A stretch of 64,000 nucleotides of DNA from Berberis thunbergii (lineage: Eukaryota; Streptophyta; Magnoliopsida; Ranunculales; Berberidaceae): positions 434,001 through 498,000 of the forward strand of contig QNQO01000683.1 in NCBI GenBank assembly GCA_003290165.1, written 5' to 3'. This document shows positions 23,001-33,247 of this stretch, piece by piece. Both the position numbers and the translations under genes were made by a program. Below the pieces are notes generated by a model. It made no database searches, was not told the origin of the DNA, and saw only the letters and a list, made by a program, of their open reading frames with translations. Position 1 is the first letter of the stretch. The number at the start of each line of letters is the position of its first letter.

Positions 23001-25020
23001 AGGCATAATCCATACCTTAATTAACTCGAACTATGATGTAGAAGAGGAGGGAGATGTGCTGGTAAAGGCCCGTAAAGAGCTTGAAGAGAGAATTACTTGT
23101 AAGACTTAATTCAAAAGGAATTTCATTGATAAGCTCTTTTATCACTATTTTCTGAACTTACAAGGCTAGCTAATGCACCCTTTGAAGTACAACCTTATTG
23201 ACCGACATCTTCATTTACCAACTTATATTAAACTTTTTCCTATGTCGAAACTTAAAGAAACATCGACTTGCCCATTGACTACGTACTTGACCCCCAATCC
23301 ACATGATACAAAACTTACTATCACGACCTGATCCCAACCTAACTACTCGCATGCCTTTAAAAAGCGTTATGTCATGTAGATCCAAACTCGTACATATATA
23401 ACACATTTTCATCCCTCATTCAGGTGATGTGGGACTATAACACCGAAATATCCTGCCAGTCTTTGAGCCCACCCATACAAGGTAGCTCGTCAGCCACAGA
23501 GTTCGCCTACTCAGGGTATTACAATCCACTCCCCTTAGGGCCTAACGTCCTCGTTGGCATACTTCCGACTGGGTCCGACTCTGATACCCTTAGGGCCCAA
23601 CGTCCTTGTTGGCACACTTTCGGCTGGATCCGGCTCTGGCTTTAATACCATTTTGTCACGACCCGATCCATTCAGTCCGCTCTGAGCCCAACCTAACTAC
23701 CTGCACGACTTTAAAACGCATTGTGTCACGTAGATCCAAACTCGTACATATATAGCACATCTCTATCCCTCACCCAGGCGATGTGGAACTATAACATCGA
23801 AGTAGTCTGCCAGTCTCAGAGCCCGCCCACACTTAGTAGCTTGTCAGCCTCCTGAGCCCGTCCACTCAGGGTATTACACTTACCAAGGATGAAAACCTGC
23901 TGTTAAACAATCAATCAGAAATATTCAGTTAGAAATTAAAATTTTAAACTATATATGGTATGAAATTGTGTGAAAAAACCCTAGATGAGTTTTGCTTCAC
24001 TTAAACATGGCATTTTATAATATTATGTTGGCTTGTTGTGTTAAAAATCTTCTTGAGCAAGTTTAAATTTCTGCTTGACGAATAATCTCGTGCTGATGCT
24101 GTGATTGCTGACATTTTGGGTTTTAGGTGTTAGGGGTCTTCTTGTGCATTAAGGCTCTATTCCTTTCCAATGTATTAATTCTTTTAAAATGATTATGCCT
24201 TATGTTAGTGACAAACTGAATCAGCGCAATTTCTAAAGTGCAGACAGTAATATGCATACTGTAAAATGATGGCGTTAGAAGTACTCTTGGAATCATAGAG
24301 CAGTCTGATCAAGCTCACAACTTAACCTCTTTTGTTTTTGTTAATGGACTGATTGATGCAGATGAAAAAAGTGAAGGAGTTGGTTCATCTGAGGATGATC
24401 AAGACAATAGTGGGGGAGAAACTGACCTCCCCGACATTGACCCACGTGCTGAAGATCGAGAACTTAAGAGTCGACTCTTGAAGAAGTACAGTGGTTACTT
24501 GAGCAGCCTCAAGCAAGAGCTTTCCAAGAAAAAGAAGAAAGGCAAATTGCCAAAGGAAGCTAGACAGAAGTTACTTCACTGGTGGGAGCTACACTATAAG
24601 TGGCCATATCCATCGGTATGTATCCATCTACTCAGTGTGCTAATTGCTAGGCATTTTAATTTAGGACGAAAACTTGTTGCTAAGCTTATGACATTGAGTA
24701 ATGCTAATTCATAGTGATAATGAAATGTGTGCCCTTGTGATAATTTTAGGATATGTTATCGTTGAGTATCCTTTTCTATGCAAACTTTTAATAAGGTTCA
24801 TGTTATGAAACAGGAGTCGGAGAAGGTGGCATTGGCAGAATCAACTGGTTTGGACCAAAAACAAATTAACAACTGGTTCATTAACCAAAGGAAGCGACAT
24901 TGGAAACCTTCCGAAGACATGCAGTTTGTGGTGATGGATGGACTTCACCCACAGAACGCAGCTGCATTGTACATGGATGGCCATTTTATGGGTGACGGTA
25001 ATTACCGACTGGGACCTTGA
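20079..25020 (+). CDS. KNAT1: Class I KNOX homeodomain protein, KNAT1/BREVIPEDICELLUS type
   Basis: TALE homeodomain transcription factor of the shoot meristem and internodes. Coding exons: 20079-20453, 20564-20686, 20787-20919, 24362-24615 and 24814-25020; 1092 bp, 363 aa, with GT/AG introns at the family's conserved positions. Domains in order: a variable Asn/Ser-rich N terminus, KNOX1 (about 101-145, [15 protein letters not shown]), KNOX2 (about 160-205, [15 protein letters not shown]), ELK (about 268-289) and a three-residue-extended homeodomain (about 290-352) with the recognition helix [16 protein letters not shown]. The C terminus [15 protein letters not shown] is nearly the hallmark end of KNAT1. 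It probably dimerises with BELL proteins in the nucleus. Intron 3 (20920-24361) is very long and holds a SINE, an LTR remnant and a TRIM. No defect is seen in the coding sequence. Confidence 0.95.
22283..22400 (+). mobile_element. tRNA-derived SINE in KNAT1 intron 3
   Basis: Box A (CTAGCTCAGTAGTATGC) and a perfect box B (GGGTTCGAACCCTG) are followed by CCGACATTTGGTGTGGCAGG and an A-rich tail. Layout and wording match the SINE at 5181. A target duplication is not clear. Confidence 0.65.
22565..22790. mobile_element. LTR retrotransposon remnant in KNAT1 intron 3
   Basis: GGCTTGAATAGTCCCACCAC, AACTAAGGAGTTGTC and TCTACTCCCTAATAGCAAC are phrases found in plant LTRs of small elements (GTCCCACATCGG type). 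Ends and duplications were not found. Confidence 0.4.
23319..23878 (-). mobile_element. Complete TRIM retrotransposon in KNAT1 intron 3
   Basis: The element is 560 bp. Two LTRs (23319-23523 and 23654-23878) share GACTTTAAAACGCATTGTG-like, ATCCAAACTCGTACATATAT and CAGGGTATTACA strings. The 130-bp interior has, on the minus strand directly after LTR 2, AAAATGGTATTAAAGCCAGAGC, a degenerate primer-binding site for initiator tRNA-Met (TGGTATCAGAGC type). CTTAC flanks both sides (23314-23318 and 23879-23883). It carries no coding frame. Orientation is antisense to KNAT1. Confidence 0.88.
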
Positions 25021-25500
25021 TCCCCAGCAGGCATGATCAATACAGAGCTGGAAGATCTGACCATCCCATGAGTGGGTTCTCGTAAGGTTTGCTTTGTGTT
25101 TAGTTGTCTTCAGTGTAATGTGAATGTCATTACACGCATTATAGTAATTGTTGCAATATGTGTAATAGATTTTATCTATATGTTCGCTGTCTTGGTTAGG
25201 AAATGGCTGGGAGGTGTAATTTTGCTATTTCAAGTACTGATCTAAGTGTGCTATATCATATGTTCTTAAGGTGGGTATTACCATTGCATTTGCTGATTGC
25301 TCATGGTTCTAATTCCATTGTCTATATATCAATTCATAAGCCTCAAAATGGGTTCATCATTATCATGCCAATCTTGTTAAAATCTAATGCATATGTGCTT
25401 AATTGAAATAATTTCTGAATGGGATTCAAGTATAAGAGCCTTAAGATAGGTCTATAGGCGAGGAACAATATTATTTCTAGAAAAGTTTGAAAAAAATAAG
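25021..25500 (+). other. KNAT1 3' untranslated and downstream region
   Basis: T-rich sequence after the stop codon, with no further gene. A poly(A) site cannot be fixed by eye. Confidence 0.4.
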
Positions 25501-25602
25501 GAACTAAAAGCATACGGTGCACTTAGTAGATAATATACTGAGTAGAAAAACAAAGGAATGCCCCATAAGTAATTGAGTGTGAGAGCCAAATGAACCGAAA
25601 GA

Positions 25603-25674
25603 TTCATGTTTAGTTCTCGAATTGACAACTTTCACCACGTCAAGATGACACTCTATCACTGAGTTATATTTCTT
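25603..25674 (-). pseudogene. Decayed plastid-type trnV-GAC copy
   Basis: The minus strand reads AATATAACTCAGTGATAGAG, then TGTCATCTTGACGTGGTG and later AATTCGAGAAC. This follows the plastid tRNA-Val(GAC) over its full length with the GAC anticodon intact. Most differences are C-to-T or G-to-A changes, and the acceptor arm no longer pairs. It is likely a piece of plastid DNA in the nucleus; the flanks are too diverged for me to assign. Confidence 0.55.
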
Positions 25675-26035
25675 TCCCATTTGTGATACCATCCGCCACA
25701 ATCATACGACATAAAGATTTTTTTTCAATTGTCATCATGTTCCGCACATTAAAGCAACATAAAATTCCTTCTTTTTCATGGTCATGCACTATGAGAAACA
25801 AATACACGCCAATATCACGCAATTATCATTACTTTGGAATGATTTGCAAAAATAATGAAGTGTTAACCTGAGGTTGTTGGAACAACTATCAAAAGAGAAA
25901 TGCACAACAAAACAATTGAAGATGGGAGGAAAACTAAGATAAATCATTTTAAGTTTTACATAAGCTATATGGAGGGAACATTGTTCGGGGGATTGTTGGT
26001 CACTTTTTTTTTTATTAAATAGAGTGAAAATGTTA

Positions 26036-26195
26036 AGAAATTAGGTTTTTGCAATCATGATGACGTGGGGTGATCTTGAAAGAATGATAAAATTTTTAAA
26101 GTGTTTATGTGCATCTCGAAGTTGTAGTAAACGTTTTCTAACGATGCTACATCATCCTGTTTACATAACCTAATTGCAAAACCTGATTCCTAGTC
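26036..26195. repeat. Foldback MITE, GATGACGTGG family, copy 1
   Basis: The left arm is TTAGGTTTTTGCAATCATGATGACGTGG; the right arm is the inverse type, CTACATCATCCTG and CCTAATTGCAAAACCTGATT. Related copies are near 32.0, 36.7 and 63.6 kb. Confidence 0.6.
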
Positions 26196-26444
26196 TCACT
26201 CTAAATAGAGTGTACACTGGAGTTTCAATTGTAACAAAATCAAATGGGATTACTTGTTTCTTGCCTTCCCCTATTCTCTTGCAATTTGTAGCAAACCCTT
26301 AAGTGGATTAATTCTAAGATTTTTATTTTAAATAATCCATAAACGAAACAATGGTAAATCCAGCCGCTTGGATTTACAAATAAAGTTTATGAATATAATA
26401 TATATTGACAAAAAAAAAAAAAAATTTGCTTACCATGATCGAGT

Positions 26445-27072
26445 AGGGGTAGGCATTCCATTCCGTGATCTCGATCTCGTCCCGATTTTTTTGGGTCTTT
26501 TTGGGAATGATCAAACTCATCCCGTCCCGATCTAGAGTGAGATGGGATCGGGATGAAAATTTTCAATCCCGCCCATCCCGAACCTATTTAATATTAATTA
26601 TTATTAATTTTAATATTTATTAACTCAAAATTTTGTGTGTCAAATTAAGTGTGATACATGAAGTTTTGAGAAGTTGTGTGAACTTAACATCACAAATAAT
26701 TGTATTATAATTTAAAACAATAACACTTTCATAGATAACTCCTTAATATGCATAATAATAGAAAATACTATAATATTCTTGAATTGATGATATAAATAGG
26801 AACATAAATAGAAATTTACAAAAATAAGACCTAGCATATTGTAGAACAAATAAGTAGACCTAATGAGAATGTTGATAATATAGTAATTATAAGAATATAT
26901 GTTTCAATACGCACATCATGATAACCTAGTAATTGTACAAAATTCAATCATGCTCATTCCTTCTCGAACCCGTTTGGGATGAGACAAGGTAGGGATGAGG
27001 TCTATCCCATCCAGAAATTAAAACAATAAGATGAGATTGGGATAAGTTCATCCCATCCCGTGCCCACCCCTA
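26445..27072. mobile_element. hAT-like element with TCCCGTCCC subterminal repeats, copy 1
   Basis: The ends are AGGGGTAGGCATTCC and GTGCCCACCCCTA. The flanks GATCGAGT (26437-26444) and AATCGAGT (27073-27080) match at 7 of 8 bases. Words such as CATCCCGTCCCGATC fill the outer 150 bp on each side; the interior is AT-rich. Confidence 0.7.
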
Positions 27073-27080
27073 AATCGAGT

Positions 27081-28419
27081 GTCAAGGAATTGGTCAGGCC
27101 ATCTTGAGTGGGTTTAGTTAGACTAAGATTTATTCAGGCTTGAATTAGGAGATCCACTTAACCTTAAATTTTTCCTTGGGCCTTAATTGGCCACTTTTGT
27201 GTTTGATATTGAAGTTTAGGAGATCCACTTACCTTAAAACAAGTGCACGGGCACACCAGTAACATCACATGGAGCGTGACCCACCTGTTTGTGAAAATGC
27301 CTCAAAGAAGATATCCCACGCCATCACTACCCTCTCGGATATTTTAGTTTCATTTCATAGTTCGTTAGTTGGTTCGTTCGTTCATTCATTCATTCTTATT
27401 AGGTTAGATAGTCATTTTCTAATCCCATTCCACACGACTCTCATCACATTTTTGACCATTTCTTCGTCTCGCACTCGCTTTGGCCCTACACTACAAGAAA
27501 TTTAGAAACATTTTCACGTGAGCGAGATCAATCATAACCTCCAAATCTTTTTTTTCACTTCAACATCCTAATAACTAGAAAAACCGACACCCATTTAGAA
27601 TCAAAACCTATAATTCAAACAATTTAATTCGTTCAACAACTAATATCTACCCATATTGTGCTAAAGACTGCCTAGTTACCTAGTTAGAAAGTCACTTTGT
27701 CCATGCCTTTAGTATTGTTCAAATTTATGTGATGAGATAAGTTTGTAAAGGATGTTGATACATTTACATTTGATAAATTTTCAATTATCTGAAAACTAAA
27801 ATTTAATAGAGAAGGTGAATCTAAATATCATATAGAGGCGTGTGATCATAACATATGTTGATGATACCAATAGGATAACTTCACCGTAAATTCATATAGT
27901 ATTGATAAGTACAGAAGACGGTTCCTTTTGGCAAAATTTTGGAGATTAAGCGCTTTCTCTTTAGTTGGTTGTAGTTTTGGAGTTCAGTCGCTACTATTTT
28001 GAAGATGACATTATAAACTGGAAATATCTCCCTTTTATATAACTTTTTGGTCGGTCGAATTGTCCTAGTTTTTTTTTATCCCTTACCTCCTTCCACTTCA
28101 AATGCCATTTGACAGTGTTTGAACTTTAGACTTGAAATACAATCCGTCTCAAGCTTACCAACAAAGCTAGTACTATCTCGATCTCTTATTTTGTACCCTG
28201 ATATTTCTTCTTTACTAATGAATTACTTTTACCGACAAAAAAAAAAAAAGTAAATGCTTTTATAGAACAAAGAAATCAAGAAAACTTTCTGAATCTATAT
28301 TTCTACAAATTTACATGCACTATCACTGATTTAAACAGAACAACTACACAGAGCAGTAAAAACCATCTAATAGTACTAATAAGCTCTAAACCATGAAAAA
28401 AAAGAGGGTTTTGGGCTTA
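27081..28419. other. Non-genic spacer and HAT22 downstream region
   Basis: No gene is recognised. TTCGTTCGTTCATTCATTCATTC near 27373 is a short tandem repeat, and a poly-A run is at 28230. Confidence 0.35.
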
Positions 28420-29385
28420 CTAACAAGCTGCAGATGGATGAGAGAAGGGGTTATAGAAATGGGGTTTTGGGGTAATTATGAATTGGTTTTTGGAAGAGCT
28501 TTGTTCACCACCACCATTATCACCATCAATTTTTTCACAAGAAGGGCACATGGTGAGTGTGGCAGCAGGAAGTTGCATGTAAAGTGGGGGTGCTAATTTC
28601 AATGCTTTCAACTCATGTAGTTCCTTCTGAAGTCTCCTATTCTCATCTGTCAGACTCATACAACATTTCTTCAAGAACTCACAATCAACTTCAGTTTGCT
28701 TCAATTTTGTTCTGGCTCTCCTGTTCTGAAACCACACTTCCACTTGTCTTGGCCTTAAATTCAATTGCTTTGCCAAGGCCTGCTTTTGTTTCTGATCATA
28801 GACATATAAACATAATCATGCATTAGAACTAATTAAATCAAGTAATCCCATTGGTCAAAACTTGAAATTAATGGACTAAAAAAACATAATAAAGTCAAAA
28901 GGTGAAAAATTTACTGGATTGAGTGTGCTATGTTCTTTGAAGCTTTCCTCTAAAAGGGCAGATTGTTCTTTGGTGAGTCTAAGTTTCTTTCTTCCACTAG
29001 CTTCTTCATCTTCATCACTCACCCTTGAAGAAACTCTCTCGACCTCCATTTCTTCACTCTCAAATTGCTCCCTTTCTCTCTTGATGCTTGCATTAGAGAA
29101 TGATGAGACTGGTGTATGTGGAGAAGCTTGTCTTTGTACTAGTAGTAGATCAACATGCCCTGTTTCATTATCCCCTTTGTTGTTGTTGTTGTTGACAACA
29201 TCAACTTCTTTGGATGTATCCTCTGAAAGGCCTAGTGTTAGAGATGTCGAAGTTGGAAATAGATGATCAACAACACTTAAAGAAGAAGAAGATTTCTTGA
29301 CTTGGTCATGATTCATTTTTTGTTTATTTTCTTGGCAACCTAACCCCAAACCAAGACTTATGTTACAAACATCTTCAAAACCCAT
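28420..29385 (-). CDS. HAT22: HD-Zip class II transcription factor, HAT22/HAT9 type
   Basis: Homeodomain-leucine zipper protein; the class represses transcription in auxin, shade and organ-polarity responses. Exon 1 is 29385-28915 and exon 2 28791-28420, 280 aa, close to Arabidopsis HAT22. I chose the ATG at 29385 (MGFEDVCN), the conserved start, over one eight codons upstream. In order: LxLxL repression motifs (SLGLGLG near the N terminus and SLTLGLS), an acidic linker, the homeodomain (about 130-189, with [18 protein letters not shown] and [14 protein letters not shown]), a leucine zipper with LKKCC and [18 protein letters not shown], the class II redox motif CPSCE, and the terminal HPSAAC. 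The single intron (28792-28914) splits the homeodomain after LNP. The coding sequence is intact. Confidence 0.95.
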
Positions 29386-29496
29386 TGTGTTCCAAGGTTT
29401 CAACCACAAAAAAAGAGTGGATGAATGAATTGAGTAGAGAAAATGAATTATGGGTGTGTGGGGAATTATGAAGGAAGACCCTTCAGCCTTACCTCT

Positions 29497-29503
29497 CTAT
29501 ATC
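29497..29503 (-). promoter_or_regulatory. TATA-like box of the HAT22-type gene
   Basis: The minus strand reads GTGATATAGAGAGG about 115 nt upstream of the ATG at 29385, compatible with a leader of about 80 nt. Confidence 0.4.
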
Positions 29504-29717
29504 ACTCTCACATAGTTTGACCATAAGTCCCCCACAATTATTATTACCATTACTATGTCAAAAAAAAAAGGACCCTCTTCTTTCTCTCTATTATAGGGGA
29601 GGGAAGGAAATACAAGAAGAGATAGATGATGACATCGATTCACATGGGAGGGAGAGGGAGTGGTATACAAAGCACACATCAAGAGAGTGATTCCTCATCT
29701 ATATTTGTTTTCATTCT

Positions 29718-29817
29718 TCTAACGTGCCCTTCTCTCTGTCGAGGGAGATAGGTCGAGATGAGCGACAGCACGTATCTTGAGGCGGTCCTTCGCCCTTTCC
29801 CCGACACTTGGAATTTC
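29718..29817. repeat. GCGAGG foldback MITE, copy F, degenerate
   Basis: TCGAGGGAGATAGGTCGAGA and TTCGCCCTTTCCCCGACAC are weak inverted arms, and the end is CTTGGAATTTCTG. It lies in the HAT22 upstream region. Confidence 0.4.
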
Positions 29818-31690
29818 TGTTCTTTTACTTCTTCATCTATGAACCTTACAAAAGCACTTTACAAAATCATCGTATTCTGTTCATCTACAAATTTCTGTTC
29901 ACAAAAGCATCCCACTTTGTACGTAACTATGGCATGACTGCACTTTACGTAATTTTATTTTTGTTGAATATTTTGCATTAAAGATCATCATTATTCCATT
30001 TTTGCTTTCAATCGGTATTGAAATGTAATCTTATTTTAAGGTAAAAATATATATTATAAATTTTAGGATTAGACTCGATTAAAATTGAATCAGCTGTGGC
30101 AAAAATTTAAACGTCGAGAATAAATTCTCCCCCAATCTTTGAATTCCCTAAAACATGAAGTTTAGCGTTTTTGTTTAAATGTGCATTAAGATGTCCGACT
30201 CATTTTTCTCTGATATGATCGATCCGTCTCATTGCTTTGAAAAATATTAAAGACGTGAACTACGTTATATGTTTTTTTAATTATAAAATATATAAAATTT
30301 TAGCACTTGTATTGATTAATGATTTTATTGGAAAGATCTTCAAAAATACATTTCAATAATACTAAGTTTACCAAAATTCGACAATGATATAGATAGTTAT
30401 GATAAATTTTCTTTTTGCTAAAAAGAAAACACAATATTTTCTCTTTCCACCACATGTACATTCCACAAATTTTTTTCAAAAGTTTTTCATTACTTTTTTC
30501 ATTCTACATATTTTAAATTTACAAATATGCTATCATAGGAAATGAATCTCAACCCTTAAAATTCAATACATTTCCCAACTTTCAATCCTAACCATCTTTT
30601 ATCTCTAATCCTTTTGATTTAACTTTGTCCCAGTCAGCAATAAATAGAATAAGATCTTTCCATTTAATCTTATTCTGAATTGTAATATAGAATAAGATTA
30701 AATGGATTATACAAAATGGGATATTAATGGTGTTCAATACAAAATATTTTGTAAAAATAAAATTATGTGAAATGCTAATGGCATGAAACATACTCTAATA
30801 TACGTACATTATATATGTATGTAGGTTACGTAATTGAGTGAAATTATACCCTTAATTTGGTAGTGTGTGGTGTGATTAAATATTAAGGTGTTAGATTTTA
30901 TAGACAACATGTCATTAGGTTTTTTTTTCATGGGGTCCCATTAGTTTGTATGTTCACCTTGTCTGAGACCAACCAAATGTTTCCCACTTCACAAATCACA
31001 ATGCTTTATTTAGGCAATAGGTTTCACAATGCTTTGTTTAGGGTCTAGGTTTTCTTTTTGTGTGATAATTATTAACAAGATGAGAAAGAGATGTGCACTA
31101 AAAGGGAATTGAATGGCCTATGGCCCCTGTGTTCTTGCAAAAATATCATATATTTAATGAAAAGGGTAAGTAGGTATAACAGGGTTTTTCAGTATTTCAA
31201 CTAAGTTATAATTGATCCAAACTATATGATTTCATGTACAATAATTCCTACATTTGCTTAACTAGAATGTTGATGTCCAATCTAAGGGCCCCATTTTCAG
31301 ATGCTTGTATTTATTAAAAAATAAATTATGTCTGCTAGGTCTGTTATTAGGTTACAAGATCAGTCATTACATAATTAAACTAGATTAGTAACTAAATCAT
31401 GTTTCATATTTGATAGCTTGAAAAAAGATTACTCACTAAAGGCGCTAAAGTATATGGATCCACCTACACATTATCTGAAACCATAGTATTGGTGTTGATG
31501 GATGCATTTAACCATACCCATGCCCTGAATTGTCCTGTGTTTTTAATACTAGTTGTTAGATTTAGCTCAATATCATCTAGAAAACATCATATTAGGGTTT
31601 TCAAACTGTGGCAAATAGGAGCAATTTGAGGCTTTTATAATGAGGATCTCACTCTCAAAGCTGAATTGCCAATCATAGAGGGAGCAGAAA
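29818..31690. other. AT-rich spacer upstream of HAT22
   Basis: No gene is seen on either strand. The only clear structure is the hairpin at 30659-30706. Confidence 0.35.
30659..30706. repeat. Perfect 17-bp stem with 14-nt loop
   Basis: TCCATTTAATCTTATTC (30659-30675) and GAATAAGATTAAATGGA (30690-30706) are exact inverted repeats. No gene or longer MITE surrounds them that I can identify. Confidence 0.7.
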
Positions 31691-31692
31691 TT

Positions 31693-31842
31693 CTAACCGT
31701 CGAGGAAACCAGCTAGGGAAGGGGTGGGAATCCTCCATCACTCTCAGGATAGGTGCCTTCATTCCCTTTTACGCATCCCAAGAGAGATGGAGGGTTCCCA
31801 CCCACTCCCTCACTGGTTTTCTTGCCAGTTAGACAAGCTCTA
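31693..31842. repeat. GCGAGG foldback MITE, copy G
   Basis: GAGGAAACCAGCTAGGGAAG and CCCTCACTGGTTTTCTTGCC are the inverted arms; AGAGAGATGGAGGG lies between them. Confidence 0.6.
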
Positions 31843-33022
31843 TAGGGAGTGGGGTGGGGGATGACTGCATCTTTTTCCTAGAAAATCCTCCAATTTGATC
31901 AAGTTGATAACTTTACACACATGTAGTGGATGATCCTTAGGTTGACATTCATGAGGGAGGCTAGGTACTTCTTTGCCATATTTGTTAGTCGAATGATTCT
32001 AGAAAATTAGGTTTTGCAATTAGGATGACTTCAAATCATTAAAAGAATTTTTACAATCTTAAAATACGCATAAACACTCTAGAGATTTCAATATTTTTCA
32101 AGATCATTTTCATTGTTAGTCTAATTTAATCACTTTTTAAATGCTAATTTAATCTTATTTAGTTGTATACATATCAGGTTTACATATATAAACAATAATC
32201 GTTTTGTAAGATGAGCTCCCTGTTATACGAATCCTGCCTAAAAATATCTCTATTATGATATTTCTAACCCAATTGGATGATGTAATTTTAAGAAATTATC
32301 ATTTCGATCCTCCTCCATCATATTGTAGTTGGTGACAAAAATCTGTGGAATTTCAAAATCTACTCAAATGTGATATTCCCTTTGGACCTTATAGCAAAGA
32401 TTGTTTGATTGGAGATCTCACCTTAAACTATAATTTTGAATTCTCTACTCCCTAACAAATCTAAATTAGAAAATGCACATTTTAAGAAAGAACAATTGTT
32501 TAAGTTAGATATTAGAATGAAAAAAAATCTTAATCTTTAGCCATAAGTATAAAAACAAAATGGATAATTGACTTTGAGTTAGTGGTGAACTCATCAATTA
32601 TACAATCCTTGAAGCACTTTTTAAAGATGATTGGCTATGATTTCAACATCAATAAACTAATCTCTTCTCTTCCATAATCAAACTTCAAATCTCATCCATA
32701 AGAACCCTAAAAGTAAAACTTAATTAATAATCCTAAACAAACAAACAAAAAATGGTATAATGATACACAAGCTATAGCTATAGAGAGAAGGAAAGGGAAG
32801 GTTCTTCAAATGTCACACACCCAGATTTCCCATATCCACTATTGGATAAAAGCACTCCCTATTGGGGCCTTTAACGACACGCGTCACCTTTCAAAGGGTG
32901 CCAAGTGGAAAAAAAATCATGATGATGTATGTTTTATTTATTTTTATTTTTATTCTTCGATCCCTCCCACCTCAAATGATGTTAGAGATATAATTTGAAT
33001 CCTGAACTTGTGATTTCATCCG
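31843..33022. other. Non-genic spacer
   Basis: Apart from the MITE fragment at 32000 nothing is assigned. GACACGCGTCACC near 32877 is a short GC-rich palindrome that could be a transcription-factor site. Confidence 0.3.
32000..32130. repeat. Foldback MITE, GATGACGTGG family, copy 2, diverged
   Basis: AAATTAGGTTTTGCAATTAG and GATGAC at the left match the family, and the interior phrase GCATAAACACTCTAGAGATT parallels copy 3. The right arm is mostly lost. Confidence 0.45.
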
Positions 33023-33247
33023 CTAGCTATAAATCTGAACTGGTATCCCATCAACACCCACCAATGATTTGGTATGATGGGTACTTGATTCCTCCGAGAA
33101 GTGATTATGGAGTGTAGAGGAAGTTGGGGAGATAGGAGTTGGAGATAAGGCTATTGATTTGATAATATTAGGGTTTTGGGGTCCATTTAGCCAGCCGACC
33201 ATGTTGAGCAATAGAAAAGAGATGTGCTCCTTGTTTGGCTTTTTCAT
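33023..33247 (-). CDS. Candidate small protein, 74 aa, unknown function
   Basis: A single-exon frame from ATG 33247 encodes 74 residues starting MKKPNKEHISFLLLNMVGWL. A short hydrophobic patch lies at 9-20, and a Ser/Thr/Pro-rich middle (SPTPISPTSSTLHNH) follows. The frame stays open upstream for 31 more codons, but no ATG is there, only GTG. A TATA-like GGTATAAGAGAG lies about 30 nt upstream of the ATG. I do not recognise a family. It could be chance; the opposite strand also has an open frame over the same DNA. Confidence 0.3.
   Translation of the reverse strand: MKKPNKEHISFLLLNMVGWLNGPQNPNIIKSIALSPTPISPTSSTLHNHFSEESSTHHTKSLVGVDGIPVQIYS

Noticed and set aside
28919..29266. 115-residue plus-strand open frame
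   Set aside because: It is the reverse of HAT22 exon 1, and its Leu/Ser-rich peptide reflects the Glu/Ser codons of the real gene.
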